From Micrasema longulum (Eukaryota > Arthropoda > Insecta > Trichoptera > Brachycentridae), in NCBI GenBank assembly GCA_022494885.1, contig JAGVSM010001428.1:1-64000 (forward strand): a DNA stretch of 64,000 nucleotides, read 5' to 3'. Below, piece by piece: positions 20,885 through 30,429 of the stretch. Position 1 is the stretch's first letter. Each line of letters opens with the position of its first letter. A model generated the notes under the pieces. It was not told the DNA's origin, did not search any database, and worked only from the letters and a program-made list of their open reading frames with translations. The translations under genes and the position numbers were made by a program.

Positions 20885-21310
20885 AACAACTTTGTTTTTA
20901 ACCACTATTTTTTATTTTCCACCGACCTCTGAAAGAAAATAATCATAACTTCATTAAAGTACTTAATGTTGAAAATAAAATATTAAATTTAGACAACTTA
21001 GAAATCTTAGAAATTAAAAAAGCGATTCATAATAAAAAAAACAATAATTAATAACCAAATAAACAATATTTCTTTTAGTCCTCTCCTGTCTTACATCGAA
21101 AATAATGATATCAAATTACTACCCGTGTAAGGAAAAAACTTGACTTGATTTAATGGGTCCACGTGTAGTATTTAGTGAACATGATAAAAATAAAAAAGGA
21201 ATCAATTCATTAGTTACGTAAACCTTGACGAAGAAGCTTGTTTGCTTTGAAACCGGTCGGTGGAAAATAAAAATTAGTGGTTAAAAACAAAGTTGCTTTA
21301 TTTATTTTAT
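20885..21310. mobile_element. Penelope-like inverted-repeat element, family K copy 2
   Basis: ttgtttttaaccacta and ttttccaccgacc at 20890-20925 are inverted at 21255-21295 (ggtcggtggaaaat, tagtggttaaaaacaaag). The left arm has lost the ribozyme core; the right arm keeps it. Confidence 0.55.
21222..21261 (+). ncRNA. Hammerhead ribozyme motif (family K copy 2)
   Basis: ACC (stem I), UUGACGA (core with first C changed to U), stem II GAAGC/GCUUU, GAAA, palindromic ACCGGU stem III, C at the cleavage site, GGU (stem I). Stem I differs from the other copies (GUC/GAC) yet still pairs. The C-to-U core change probably weakens or abolishes cleavage. Confidence 0.5.
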
Positions 21311-21724
21311 TATAATGAATAACCACAAAGTTAGTGCTTCAAATATAAACTTTATAAAATTTATTTCTTTATTTTTTTTAGAAAGCTCTCTATAAATTTT
21401 AACTGCCATGCATATGGGGCCTCTTTGTATAAATGATTGTTTCGACAATTGAATTTTTAATGAACTTTTATTTCATGTAATTGGCTTTTTTCTTGTGTAC
21501 TAAAATATTCAAATTAACACAAACGCATTCTCAGCTAATGCAACCCTGGTGATGGATAAAAAAACATTTACGCTCGTAACTCTTTTTGTACTTAATAAAT
21601 TGAAGATTTGATGGGCTATAATCCTTCTCGGGGTAAATATGTACATTTATCTAAAAACCGCACATAAATCGGTCCAGTAGTTATTCAGTCCATCGAGGAC
21701 AACCATTCGAACATTTCCTTTTAT

Positions 21725-22068
21725 TACAGGTGTTCATTAAGCCCTTTCACATCCGAAACCACGATGATCAGTATGAGCAAGATGACATATTGGCACATTA
21801 AAATAATATTTTAGAACGAACACAATTAAAAAAATAAAACATCATAAAAAGCAAATGGTTGTTTACTTCTGCAGGGTGAAACGAGGAGGGGGAAGAGGGG
21901 AGTCTGATACTGCGCCGCGCTTCCCTCACTTTTCCCCTGCAGAAGTAAGCAACCATTTTTTTTTTTTGAATCTTTGGTCTAAATATTTTTTAAATCATGC
22001 TAATATGTCTTCTTGCCCATACTGATCATCGTGGTTTCAGATGTGACAGGGTTTAAAGAACACCCTGT
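21725..22068. mobile_element. Foldback MITE family D, copy 1
   Basis: Ends acaggtgttcattaagccc and gtttaaagaacaccctgt flank inverted arms (catccgaaaccacgatgatc; gatcatcgtggtttcagatg). An inner inverted pair ggttgtttacttctgcagg / ctgcagaagtaagcaacc surrounds a G-rich centre. T/A flanks suggest a TA target. Two more copies lie at 43526 and 54811. Confidence 0.75.
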
Positions 22069-22214
22069 ATAGATAGATAAATATATAAATATTGGAATTG
22101 ACTGTATATTATATGTTGGTATAATATACATTGTCACACGGGTATAAAAAAACTAATATTTTGATAATAGGCATGCCTTATTAAGGGCAGTCAAATACAA
22201 TGACGTGCAATTAA

Positions 22215-22520
22215 ATAGCGTCCGGGCGGATGAAGAATACAATTATGTGTGTGAAATGGAACCAGAACCCCGGACGAGTGTTTTCGATTCGCTACTCAGG
22301 AAAAAATCCTAAAAAGGGAAATCGATTCCTGGCACGGTCAACGTGAAATATTTTTTTAAAGGTGGTTTAACACTGCAATATTTCACTGTCCCGGGACTGG
22401 TACCTGAATCACAAGACTGATCGCCTTACCTTTATGCAACAGATGATCAAAGTACGCTGCATTTGGAGTTCCAATGTAGTGCCTTATGCGCTATCGGGTG
22501 CGGATAGGGGGATGATGATA
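22215..22520 (+). repeat. SINE-like family B copy
   Basis: gtccgggcggatgaagaata, gtgtgaaatggaaccagaa, ccccggacgagtg, ttcctggcacggtcaacgtg, then ggtacctgaatcac and gcgctatcgggtgcggata. Same order as 51950-52230 and 40370-40705. Confidence 0.6.
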
Positions 22521-22564
22521 ATTAAATAGACACGTTACAAGCGCAATAAAATGTCATTTTTAGT

Positions 22565-22705
22565 GAGTAATTGCTGGCGACTGACCGAAGTTATGGTTTC
22601 GGCCAATAAACGAGTTTTGGTCGCGGTTTCGATTTCTGACGAAAATTGTCCGAAACTGCGGTAGGGATATGTTGGATTACGTCCGGCTGTACTCGGGTGT
22701 TTAAT
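22565..22705 (+). repeat. Repeat family J, copy 1
   Basis: Rich in gaccgaa / ggtttcgg / gaaactgcgg motifs. It matches the reverse complement of 46205-46375 (atgttggattacgtccggct vs atgtgtcggattacgttcgg). Confidence 0.5.
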
Positions 22706-22867
22706 TAGCACTTGGAGATATTGGATTGATGTTCATGCAAATAATTAGTTATTGTATAGCCAATGTCTAACATAAAAAATAAAAATTAGACTGATTTTGT
22801 GATTTGTCGACTGGGTATAGTTAGTAGTTCTAAAATATTTCATATTTATATTTTTGTAATTCCTTCA

Positions 22868-22993
22868 TAGTTATACTAAGTTAAAGTTCCTTTAGCGTAC
22901 AATGAAGAACTGTTGCATATAAGTTACACGTAGTTATACTAAGTTAAAGTTCCTTTAGCGTACACTGAAGAACTGTGGCATATAAGTTACACG
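22868..22993 (+). repeat. Tandem duplication, 63-bp unit x 2
   Basis: tagttatactaagttaaagt begins both units (22868 and 22931). They differ at two positions only (aatg/actg and ttgc/tggc). Confidence 0.9.
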
Positions 22994-23159
22994 TACATAC
23001 TCTTATAACGTGACAACGAACTAAAAAGCGCTAAAAATTATATCATATCTTATTCAACGTATGCCTTTTATATCATTTTGATGAATGAATGAACTTGTTA
23101 GGTTTAACAATAAAAACGCCTAATTTTGGACGCTTTAACGTTCCTTTTAATTCTAAATA

Positions 23160-23250
23160 ATAAAAAAATATTTTTGAGAAGGTATATGGAAGTCTAGGCG
23201 TTTACAGGGCTTATGCCGCCCACTTTAAGATTGAAACATTTTCTAAAGCC
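23160..23250 (+). repeat. Repeat family C, partial copy 1
   Basis: gagaaggtatatggaagtct followed by aggcgtttacagggcttatg matches the family core, then diverges. Confidence 0.5.
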
Positions 23251-23254
23251 CCCC

Positions 23255-23310
23255 AAAAAGCTAAACACAAAGGCATATTCAAACAAATATGCCTTTGTGT
23301 TTAGCTTTTT
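23255..23310. repeat. Perfect 25-bp hairpin
   Basis: 23255-23279 (aaaaagctaaacacaaaggc plus atatt) and 23286-23310 are exact reverse complements around a 6-base loop. The left arm with its upstream neighbour reappears inverted at 25822-25890. Confidence 0.85.
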
Positions 23311-23315
23311 GTGTT

Positions 23316-23496
23316 TGGCGGCCTCCGTGGTGTAGTGGTCAAGACGCTTTACTCACACACGGAAGGTTCCGGGTTCGATTCCCGGTGAGAACACAAAAAA
23401 TAAAATGTGATTTTTCTCAATCCTGGGTGCTCTGTGATGTAATTCACCACTGTAATTAGGCCTCGTGGCCTGTTGTGGTGCAAAAAAAAAAAAATG
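23316..23496 (+). repeat. tRNA-derived SINE with poly-A tail
   Basis: The head has an A-box-like tggtgtagtggtcaag and a B box gggttcgattcccgg, with clear D- and T-arm geometry. The acceptor ends do not pair (ggcctcc vs gagaac), so this is not a working tRNA. A ~95-bp body ends in cctgttgtggtgc and poly-A. Confidence 0.75.
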
Positions 23497-23504
23497 TAAA
23501 ATTT

Positions 23505-23745
23505 AAAAAAGCATTTGTCAAAATTTGTTGCAATAGAGAGGGAAAACATTTTGAGGGAATATGAAAGTCTATGTATTTACAGGGCTAATGGCCTGTCATT
23601 GGCTGGTTTAAATGGCCACTCCACACACTGTGTAACATTCACCATTCTGCCTATGTTTGAACATACACATTTTCTCAACTCTTCCATCTGTCAACTTTTG
23701 TGAAGTAAAAGAGCTAAAACCTTTATCATGTGGGTGAGATTCGTT
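23505..23745 (+). repeat. Repeat family C, copy 2
   Basis: Contains the family core: gttgcaatagagagg, gggaatatgaaagtct, acctgt-type block cctgtcattggctggtttaa, cacactgtgtaacattcacc, attctgcctatg, and gtaaaagagctaaaaccttt. Confidence 0.65.
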
Positions 23746-23783
23746 TGGCTAAACCATTTCTTCTTTTACCGGGTAGTTAATTC

Positions 23784-24060
23784 AACAATGTTTTGAGTAT
23801 GTCTAAATGCTTGCAGACAGGGTGGATTTCCTCCCTAGGGATTTATTCATGTTAAAATTTGTCGCAACAGAGAGGAAAAACATTTTTGAGAAGGTAATAT
23901 GAAAGTCTAGGCCTTTACATAGCTTATGACCTGTCATTGACTGGTTTAAGTAGTCACTTTACACACTGTTTAACGTTCACCATTCTGCCTATGTTTGAAC
24001 ATCCACATTTCATTAAGTCTTCCATCTGTTGACTTTTGTGAAGTAAAAGAGCTGAGAACT
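23784..24060 (+). repeat. Repeat family C, copy 3
   Basis: Complete-looking: caacaatgttttgagtatgt start, ggatttcctccctaggga, gtcgcaacagagagg, the core, then acttttgtgaagtaaaagag. Confidence 0.7.
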
Positions 24061-24280
24061 TTACCATGCGGGTGAGAATGTTACACAGTGTGTGAAGTGG
24101 CCACTTAAACCAGCCAATGACAGGTCTAAGGCCCTGTAAATGCCTAGGTTGCCAAAATACCTTCTCAACAATGTTTGCCCTCTCTGTTGCGACAAATTGA
24201 AATATGAATAACTCCCTAGGGAGGAAATCCAGCCAGTCTGCAAGCATTTGGACATACTCAAAACATTGTTGAGCTTTTAA
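24061..24280 (-). repeat. Repeat family C, copy 4, tail-to-tail with copy 3
   Basis: Reverse complement of copy 3: gttacacagtgtgtgaagtg, aaaccagccaatgacaggtc, ccctagggaggaaatcc, ctcaaaacattgttga. Together with copy 3 it makes a ~500-bp palindromic arrangement. Confidence 0.7.
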
Positions 24281-24284
24281 CTTA

Positions 24285-25030
24285 TTTAAATGAGTTCTTT
24301 CTAAAAATCTTGTTTCGCTGGGTCACTAGTAATGAACTTCCTTGCGTGTCTTCATTCTTCATCCTACAACAGACTTTCGTCAATATCAGATGGTGTGGTG
24401 AAAAAACTTTTTGATTTCGATGCAACCGTGAAAAACCAAAACCAATTTATCTTTTTATTTGTGTATTTGTGAATACAATCCAATTTATGAAAAATGTAGA
24501 AAACTGTTTATATTTTTAGGTACATTTTTTGTCAATTTTAAAACCGCGAGCTATGTCGTAGCCATGGTAACGATTTACGCAAAAATAAATATGCATGTAT
24601 TTTTCTTACTTGAATGATTGCATGCGTCATGATTTGTTTTATTTTTTACAAATTGTTGAGGGAAACGCAATATTTTTTTTAAATCTTAGATGGAGCTAGT
24701 AAAGGATTAGCGTATCTATTAAAACGAAATGCAATGGCTGAGATTTTTTTTCGTCTTATACACGGCTAACCGCTTTTTATAGAATACAACAATTAACAAC
24801 ATTAAATATACCTATATCTACATTCTGCTTTCCTAAAATTACAAAATTCAATAGTAGAATCATGACTTTCTTACAAATATTATCTAATAAGGATAATGTT
24901 CATGAACAGTCACAAGATTATCTAATGATTCCGTTACTTACAAATATTTATCAGATCCAAGAACATGGTCAAATTTTGATGAATAGGTATTTGGACATTG
25001 TTATTATGTGACTCTCTCGCAAATGCCTCC
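24285..25030. other. AT-rich DNA, nothing recognised
   Basis: No ORF with homology and no repeat end seen. Confidence 0.35.
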
Positions 25031-25034
25031 CCGA

Positions 25035-25335
25035 TACTGTGCGAAAAAGACAATTGCATATCGGACTGATTATGCCAAATCAAAATCGGCAAAACAAACG
25101 TTTCGTTGTCCCGTTTCGGTAATATTTTTTTTAGAATGAGTATCAGAATGAAATTTCTCCTTGGCACCTTTTTCGTTTTTTTAAACTATTTATCTCCTTT
25201 GTAAACCATGTGTCCGAAGACGGCAGATAAAACTGGAACCTCTTAAGGTTTTTGAATGGTCCTAGGTCCCACATAAACAATTTATAAAAAATAAAAAAAT
25301 AAAACAATAGGAACACGCCAATGGTGTGTGTAAAT
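25035..25335 (+). repeat. Interspersed repeat family I, copy 2
   Basis: See landmarks shared with 4905-5225: gcgaaaaagacaa, ctgattatgcc, gagtatcagaatgaa, gacggcagataaaactgg, tggtcctag, ggaacacgccaatgg. Confidence 0.6.
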
Positions 25336-25343
25336 TATTGCTC

Positions 25344-25465
25344 TTGAGCAGCCTTTCTCAAAGTGGGCGATAACGGCCCTTGTGGGAGCTGAAGGCCTTC
25401 AGGGGGGCGGTAGGAGGCCCAGAGAAAATTGGGGGGCATTGAGGCGGTCAGGAGGGCGGTGGCTG
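25344..25465. repeat. hAT-like element end, G-rich
   Basis: gcctttctcaaagtgggcga followed by G-rich runs resembles the 'tctcaaagtgggcg' end of hAT-type elements. No matching second end found nearby. Confidence 0.4.
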
Positions 25466-25584
25466 ATTAAAAAATGCTTTTAATATGTACATAAAAGGTA
25501 CAAATTGTTCCCGGGCCGGTGTGGCATTTATTTACACATGTATCGATTTCTACTCCCCTCCACTCCGCCGACAACTACAAATGC

Positions 25585-25900
25585 TTTCCAACAATGTTTT
25601 GAGTATGTCCAAATGTTTGCGGATAGGCTGGATTACACACAGTGTGTAAAGTGGCCACTTAAACCAGCCAATGACAGGTCATAAGCCCTGTAAATGCCTA
25701 GACTTCCATATTCCCTTGAATATCTCCATCCCTGTTGTAATTTGTTAATCTTAATGACTCCCGAGGGGGTGAAATCCAGTCTTTTTTCTACGAACATTTG
25801 GACAAACTCAAATATTGTTTTAATATGCCTTTGTGTTTAGATTTTTGGGGGGATTTAGAATGTTTCAATCTTAAAGTGGCGGCGGCGGCAGGCGAAATAA
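25585..25900. repeat. Repeat family C, head-to-head rearranged copy
   Basis: A short + strand head (caacaatgttttgagtatgt) at 25589 is followed at 25632 by minus-strand core (cacacagtgtgtaaagtggc) and minus-strand head at 25785-25820. 25822-25890 is the inverse of 23215-23280. Confidence 0.6.
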
Positions 25901-26344
25901 GTTTTAGAACCTATAACCTATGCTCTAGTGACATAATCCAGGGAGAAAATACGGAATGCGTTTGTATGAAGAAAAGTCAGGCTACATTACCTTTTAAGTA
26001 TATGTTTGTGGAGAAACGAAATCAATGTCAGATAAAATTAAACATACATTAATTTAATATGTGTTTATGTTAGAACGGCAAAATAGCAAATAAAACTGTT
26101 GTGTCCTTTTATTTTAAAAGCGCAATCCTGAAATGCAAATTCTGATAAAAGATGTCAAATGGAGATAAGATTAGCGGTGTACTGATTATTGCATCTGTCT
26201 GCCATTAAATAAATAAATAAAACTCAATCGTAGATTTGCAGGTACGACCAAGCACGATAAAACTACATTATGCAATTACACTTTTCACTGCATTCTGAGG
26301 CGGAGAAAATTATTTTGATTTTGTAAGAAATCATCATTAAGATC

Positions 26345-27260
26345 AAACCACTATTCGCACCCAGTGGTGCACAGGGCACTGCAGAGTTAAATCAAATGCA
26401 AAGTATCTCGACCATCTGTTACAGAAAGCTAAGGCAATCAGTTTTACGCTTCAGGTGCCAGTCCGGGGACAGTGCAAAACTTCATTGAGGGGGGATCCTT
26501 AAGCCCACCATCCACCCGCAGCTGTTATAGAGTCCTGGGGGACTCTGTGCAGCTGCGCATAGAGGAAAGTTATTATAAATATTCCTAAGGAATACAAACT
26601 CTATGCAGATTAAGGAGGGGGGAGGAGGACGTATGGACAGAGGCCAACACGTCGTCCCCACCCCTCGGGATTCCCTCAATGCCTCTGTTTTTTTTATTAA
26701 AAAAATATGTTCATAAACAATTTACATAAATAAAAGTATTCAAATATACAAAAACGATTTCTTAAAACTATAGTAACATAACAAACATAACTTACACAAA
26801 AACAAAATTTAAAAAATGGATATTTACAATAAGAGAATGACTTTGGATAAAGAAGGACTCCCTGGGTGGTCAGAGGCAAAGGATCCGAATACCACCCCCG
26901 TAAGAGAGGGCAGTCCCAACTGAATGGGCATCCCACGGGAACAGTTGCATGTCCCACCAGATTTTACCCACCGAGGCGTCCGCGCATCTGAGGAGCTCCC
27001 AACGCGATACCCAAGTCCGGACAAACTGACGGAAGAGTGCAAAATTCCTACTGATGGCCATCAGATCCACACAGTGCAAAACTTCAGTGAAAAACCACTA
27101 AAAAACAAATATTTTATGTCAACCTCTTCGGGAATCAAATCTGAAGCACCGTAGGCTAACGTTTTTCGACGCAATTTCCTTTTTCAGGATTTTTACCTGA
27201 GAGCAGCCATCGAGTCACAAACTATTAATATTATATTTTTCATCCGCCTGGGCACAGACT
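26345..27260 (-). repeat. Family B copy interrupted by a 586-bp insertion
   Basis: 3' part at 26345-26484 (cgcacccagtggtgcacagg, caggtgccagtccgggga) and 5' part at ~27160-27260 (cctttttcaggatttttacc, catccgcctggg). The break is the inserted block described separately. Confidence 0.6.
26485..27070. mobile_element. 586-bp insertion flanked by a 16-bp direct repeat (family F)
   Basis: acagtgcaaaacttca occurs at 26469-26484 and again at 27071-27086, exactly bounding the insert. This is the size expected of a target duplication made by LINE machinery. The insert is GC-richer than its surroundings at both ends, with an AT-rich middle. It carries the family F motif cgcagctgttatagagtcc. No recognised protein; open frames inside are not conserved-looking. 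Confidence 0.65.
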
Positions 27261-27264
27261 GAAA

Positions 27265-28740
27265 AAAATAACGAATAAAAATTAATTGCTTTTATTAGGT
27301 ACCTGGTTCCGGCCCTGTTTACCCAGCAGGGTGGGGAAGGAGTAAGGGTAAGGTGGTTGAGGACGAGGATACGTCCGTCAAAGATTAGCAAAAGCGTTGT
27401 GAATTTTGTAATGAAATATGATAAGATTTTGCAAATGCTAAAATTGTTAAAACATTGGTTGCTGGATCCAATAAGTTTATAATGATTATTAGATATTAAA
27501 ATCTTCGCGGCACGATTCAATTACATATATATATGGATTGTATTTCAATGATTTTTATTTTTGACAGACAAACCCGCCGACTATTCAGTACTCGCTACAC
27601 CGCGAGGCCAACTGATCTACACTCGAGCGGGAATTTTACCTGAGAGAGGTCATTAAATAAATATTTTTACAAAATAGTAGTTATAATAATGTGTTGCTAT
27701 GACGTAACACGACAAGTCAAGACTTAATATATCTCTCTTATTTCTTTAAATGATGTATTTTTCGTTATCTTCAAAATGACATTTTCACATCGGATTGGGA
27801 AAGTAAAATTTGTAAACAATTTTTTTTTTAAATATGCTTACTATGCGAAGAATAACTATACGAATGAAGGTGATGCCAATACCACATTAAATCTGTTTTA
27901 CTGCATAAGAAAGAGCACTAGAATAGAACTTATGACGAAGAAGACACAGACGCTGTTCTGTGGCAGGTGTTTGTGTGAAAGAGACAAAAAAAATCGTTCA
28001 ATCAGTCGGTTATTGGCAGTAGGCGAGAGTGCATGCTAGTTTTATAGCTGGCGTATTTATGATGTTCAATTTATTTTGCTATAACAGGCGTTTATATTTT
28101 TTCTAAATTATGGAAAATTTAACAATAGGTCTATGTTTTTTTTCCAAATGTCTGAACTTCAAAATATTCTGTCTTTTGCTTGTGGTAACGCGATGTTACA
28201 TCACCTACATACATTTTGTAGTTAATATTTTTAAAAGTTAATCCATCCTAATTTGATTGTGTCTATACGGTTCGACATTTTAGAAATCGGCCATACGGTG
28301 GCAGAATTAGAAGATGGAAAAATTAGCAGCCGGGAGATAGTAGTAAGTAATTAGCAGAGGAAATTGAAATATTCCTAATTATTGATCTTTGGGGAAAGTG
28401 CAGCAATGGTCTTCATTTTTGGGAGAACGAATGGGTTAAATGATTGGCATTATTATTTTAAAATTATGTTACAAATATCACATTTTAAAAATATTTACGT
28501 TGTTAACCAGGGCCCGTATTAAAATAGAAATGTAACTCGTGTTCTGTATAAACCATTGAAAAAAATATGTTTAATTATAGGTTATCAACAAAAATACTTT
28601 CATACACATTTTTGTACGGATAATTCAATATAACTTTAAAGACAATTGAAGATAACTCTGTTGACTTTGCGATGAAGATGCACAGATGCAGTAAAACATA
28701 TAAATTATGCTTCTACTTCTTTTTTATTTTTCCACATCCG
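27265..28740. other. Intergenic DNA, nothing recognised
   Basis: Short open frames (e.g. minus strand 27215-27520, + strand 27776-28039) lack recognisable domains and read as chance ORFs. Confidence 0.4.
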
Positions 28741-28743
28741 CTC

Positions 28744-29325
28744 CTAAGTGGAGCATGTGGACATCACCAGTTGCCTCCAGGAGACCCTATCGCCAGCCAG
28801 CACTCTCGCTTCTTCCCATGTCAATCCAGCGCCCCTTAATTCCGCCGAATAAAGTCTAAAGATCGTCACTGACGGCCTTTCAGGACGGCGTGTTCCCGCA
28901 GGTTCAAAAAAGAGGCAACTTGGGTTTAGGTTCTCCTGAGGCATGCGCAGCACGTGTTCAAGCCAGGACCACGTTATAGGAAGCTGCTGCGTCCGTTCTC
29001 GGACTTCAATGTTAGTTATAAAATCGAACCACCTTATACCTAATATTCTTCTCAAGCACTAAATCTCAAAACTCAGAAGTTTGGTGTTTTAAGCTTTGGT
29101 AAGGTGCCAAAGATTCGCACCCATATAGGAGAACTGGCATTATATATGAGTTGAATAATCGGCATTTCGTTTTGACTGAGTATAGACTAGAGTTCTAGAC
29201 AATACGCATCATGTTAAAAGTTGCTCCAGCAATTCCTATGCGGGTTGCGAGCTCTTTATGCATGCTCCCATCCTCAGTTATGTGTACTCCCATGTATTTA
29301 AAGCAGTCAACTTTATCAATCCTCT
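28744..29325 (-). pseudogene. LINE reverse transcriptase C-terminal remnant
   Basis: The minus strand reads VDCFKYMGVHITEDGSMHKE, then (with breaks) SYIGANLWHLTKA-like text, then MRRILGIRWFDFITNIEVRE, HVLRMPQENLNPSCLF, AGTRRPERPSVTIFRLY, GLTWEEARVLAGDRVSWRQL and MSTCST-stop. This is the standard C-terminal order of an insect non-LTR RT. The last 312 bp are open; upstream is broken. Confidence 0.85.
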
Positions 29326-29434
29326 TAATAAATTATTATAAACTTAATAAATTATTATTAACTTAATAAATTATTATTAACTTAATAAATTATTATTAAC
29401 TTAATAAATTATTATTAACTTAATAAATTATTAC
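29322..29434 (+). repeat. 19-bp tandem repeat, about six units
   Basis: Unit cttaataaattattattaa begins at 29323, 29343, 29362, 29381, 29400 and 29419. It abuts the 5' truncation point of the LINE remnant. Confidence 0.9.
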
Positions 29435-29679
29435 GGCAAATAAAATGAAAAATATTAAAACTAAGTCGGCAAGAAAAATAAGAAGAAATTCTTAACTTTT
29501 TTCTGGAGGAAATAAGTTTGTTGTGCATTGTGCGAATAAAACTTAAAAATCCAGAAAACGTCTCATGATATTGTTTCGCATTTAGCATTACAGTAAAATG
29601 CTATTTTCGTTAGCATGCTAATAAAATAATAAAATTAAAAATAAAAATTTCATCAAAAGTTAATCGCCGTTCTTTAGGA

Positions 29680-29990
29680 CTCTAAACACCTCATACGTGC
29701 TTGAGGTCCACGTTCGCACGTCATTAGGGTTATGGTAATAGCGTGGCGCGCTAATGTGGTCAGAGTGACGTGTCGCGTCTCCCCGTCTCGTGTTCTCGCT
29801 CAGCTGACTGTCAAAGCAGTCGCAGGCTTCAATTCGAGCTTGAGGCAGTCTGCAGTCTGCAATGTATGCAAACTGCCGTCGGACGTAGTACCGCAGCCGG
29901 CGCTAAGTGTAAAAACAAAATTATTATCTATCCCTCAACCACCGCATAATATGCAAATGCAGCTGATCGCGGAAATCCTGTCAAGTAAGT
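29680..29990 (+). promoter_or_regulatory. CpG-rich patch, possible promoter and first exon
   Basis: Against ~70% AT surroundings, this ~300 bp is GC- and CpG-rich (ggcgcgcta, gtgtcgcgtc, ccgtcggacgtagtaccg). It ends in a consensus donor. No repeat relative was seen in the window. It could be an active promoter or unmethylated exon, or an unrecognised element. Confidence 0.35.
29951..29984 (+). CDS. Candidate first coding exon (MQMQLIAEILS)
   Basis: ATG at 29951 opens MQMQLIAEILS and runs into a perfect donor GTAAGT at 29985, leaving phase 1. No partner exon could be identified in the window. An open frame through the upstream part (29732 onward) also ends here. Not assigned to any family. 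Confidence 0.25.
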
Positions 29991-30054
29991 AAATAAATTA
30001 TTGTATTGTTGTTTTGTTTTATTGTACTTTTAATGATCGTAAAAAAAAACTTTT

Positions 30055-30250
30055 TTTATTTTTTTTTTATTATAAAAGAAATATTTGCGTTCTTATGATT
30101 TAGCCAAATATTTAATTTTGAGGGCCATTTTCAACGAGTTGTAAATAACTCACTATTAGAAAATGGAATCAAGTTGGGGTAGAGTGGAATTCGAACCACG
30201 GACCTTTGGTCTGTGAGTCCGAGACACTAGCCACGGGACCACAACCCGAT
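30055..30250 (-). repeat. tRNA-derived SINE family A, copy 1
   Basis: Minus strand: cgggttgtggtcccgtggct (A-box region), ggtccgtggttcgaattcc (B box), acttgattccattttctaat, gagttatttacaactcgttg, then A/T tail. About 90% like 48223-48417 by eye. Confidence 0.75.
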
Positions 30251-30380
30251 TTATTTTACTATAATCGTCAAAAAATTTAATTGTTTATTTTTTCAAATTA
30301 ATCAGGAATGGAACTTATGTAAACATGTTTTCAGTATCAATAGGTATATTTTTTTAGTCATCCCGTGTAAGTTGAATTCG

Positions 30381-30421
30381 TTCCGACGTTTCGACTACCA
30401 TTGCAGGAGCCATCTTCATGG
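30381..30421 (-). ncRNA. Decayed hammerhead motif, relative of 7357-7397
   Basis: The minus strand has AUGAAGA (core C replaced by A), GGCU/AGUC stem II, GAAACGUC, GGA. It shares the same loop text (cctgcaatggt) with the FAF2-intron foldback, so it is a solo fragment of that family. Confidence 0.45.
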
Positions 30422-30429
30422 TATACTAT

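Noticed and set aside
23316..23396. Possible functional tRNA gene on the + strand
   Set aside because: The acceptor strands do not pair and a SINE body with poly-A tail follows directly.
26697..27079. Overlapping minus-strand frames in a GC-richer block
   Set aside because: They lie within the family F insertion in different frames and show no recognisable protein motif.
29322..29434. Tandem array considered as a CRISPR-like or satellite array
   Set aside because: Units are 19 bp with no spacers, only six units, and purely A/T-rich: a simple minisatellite.
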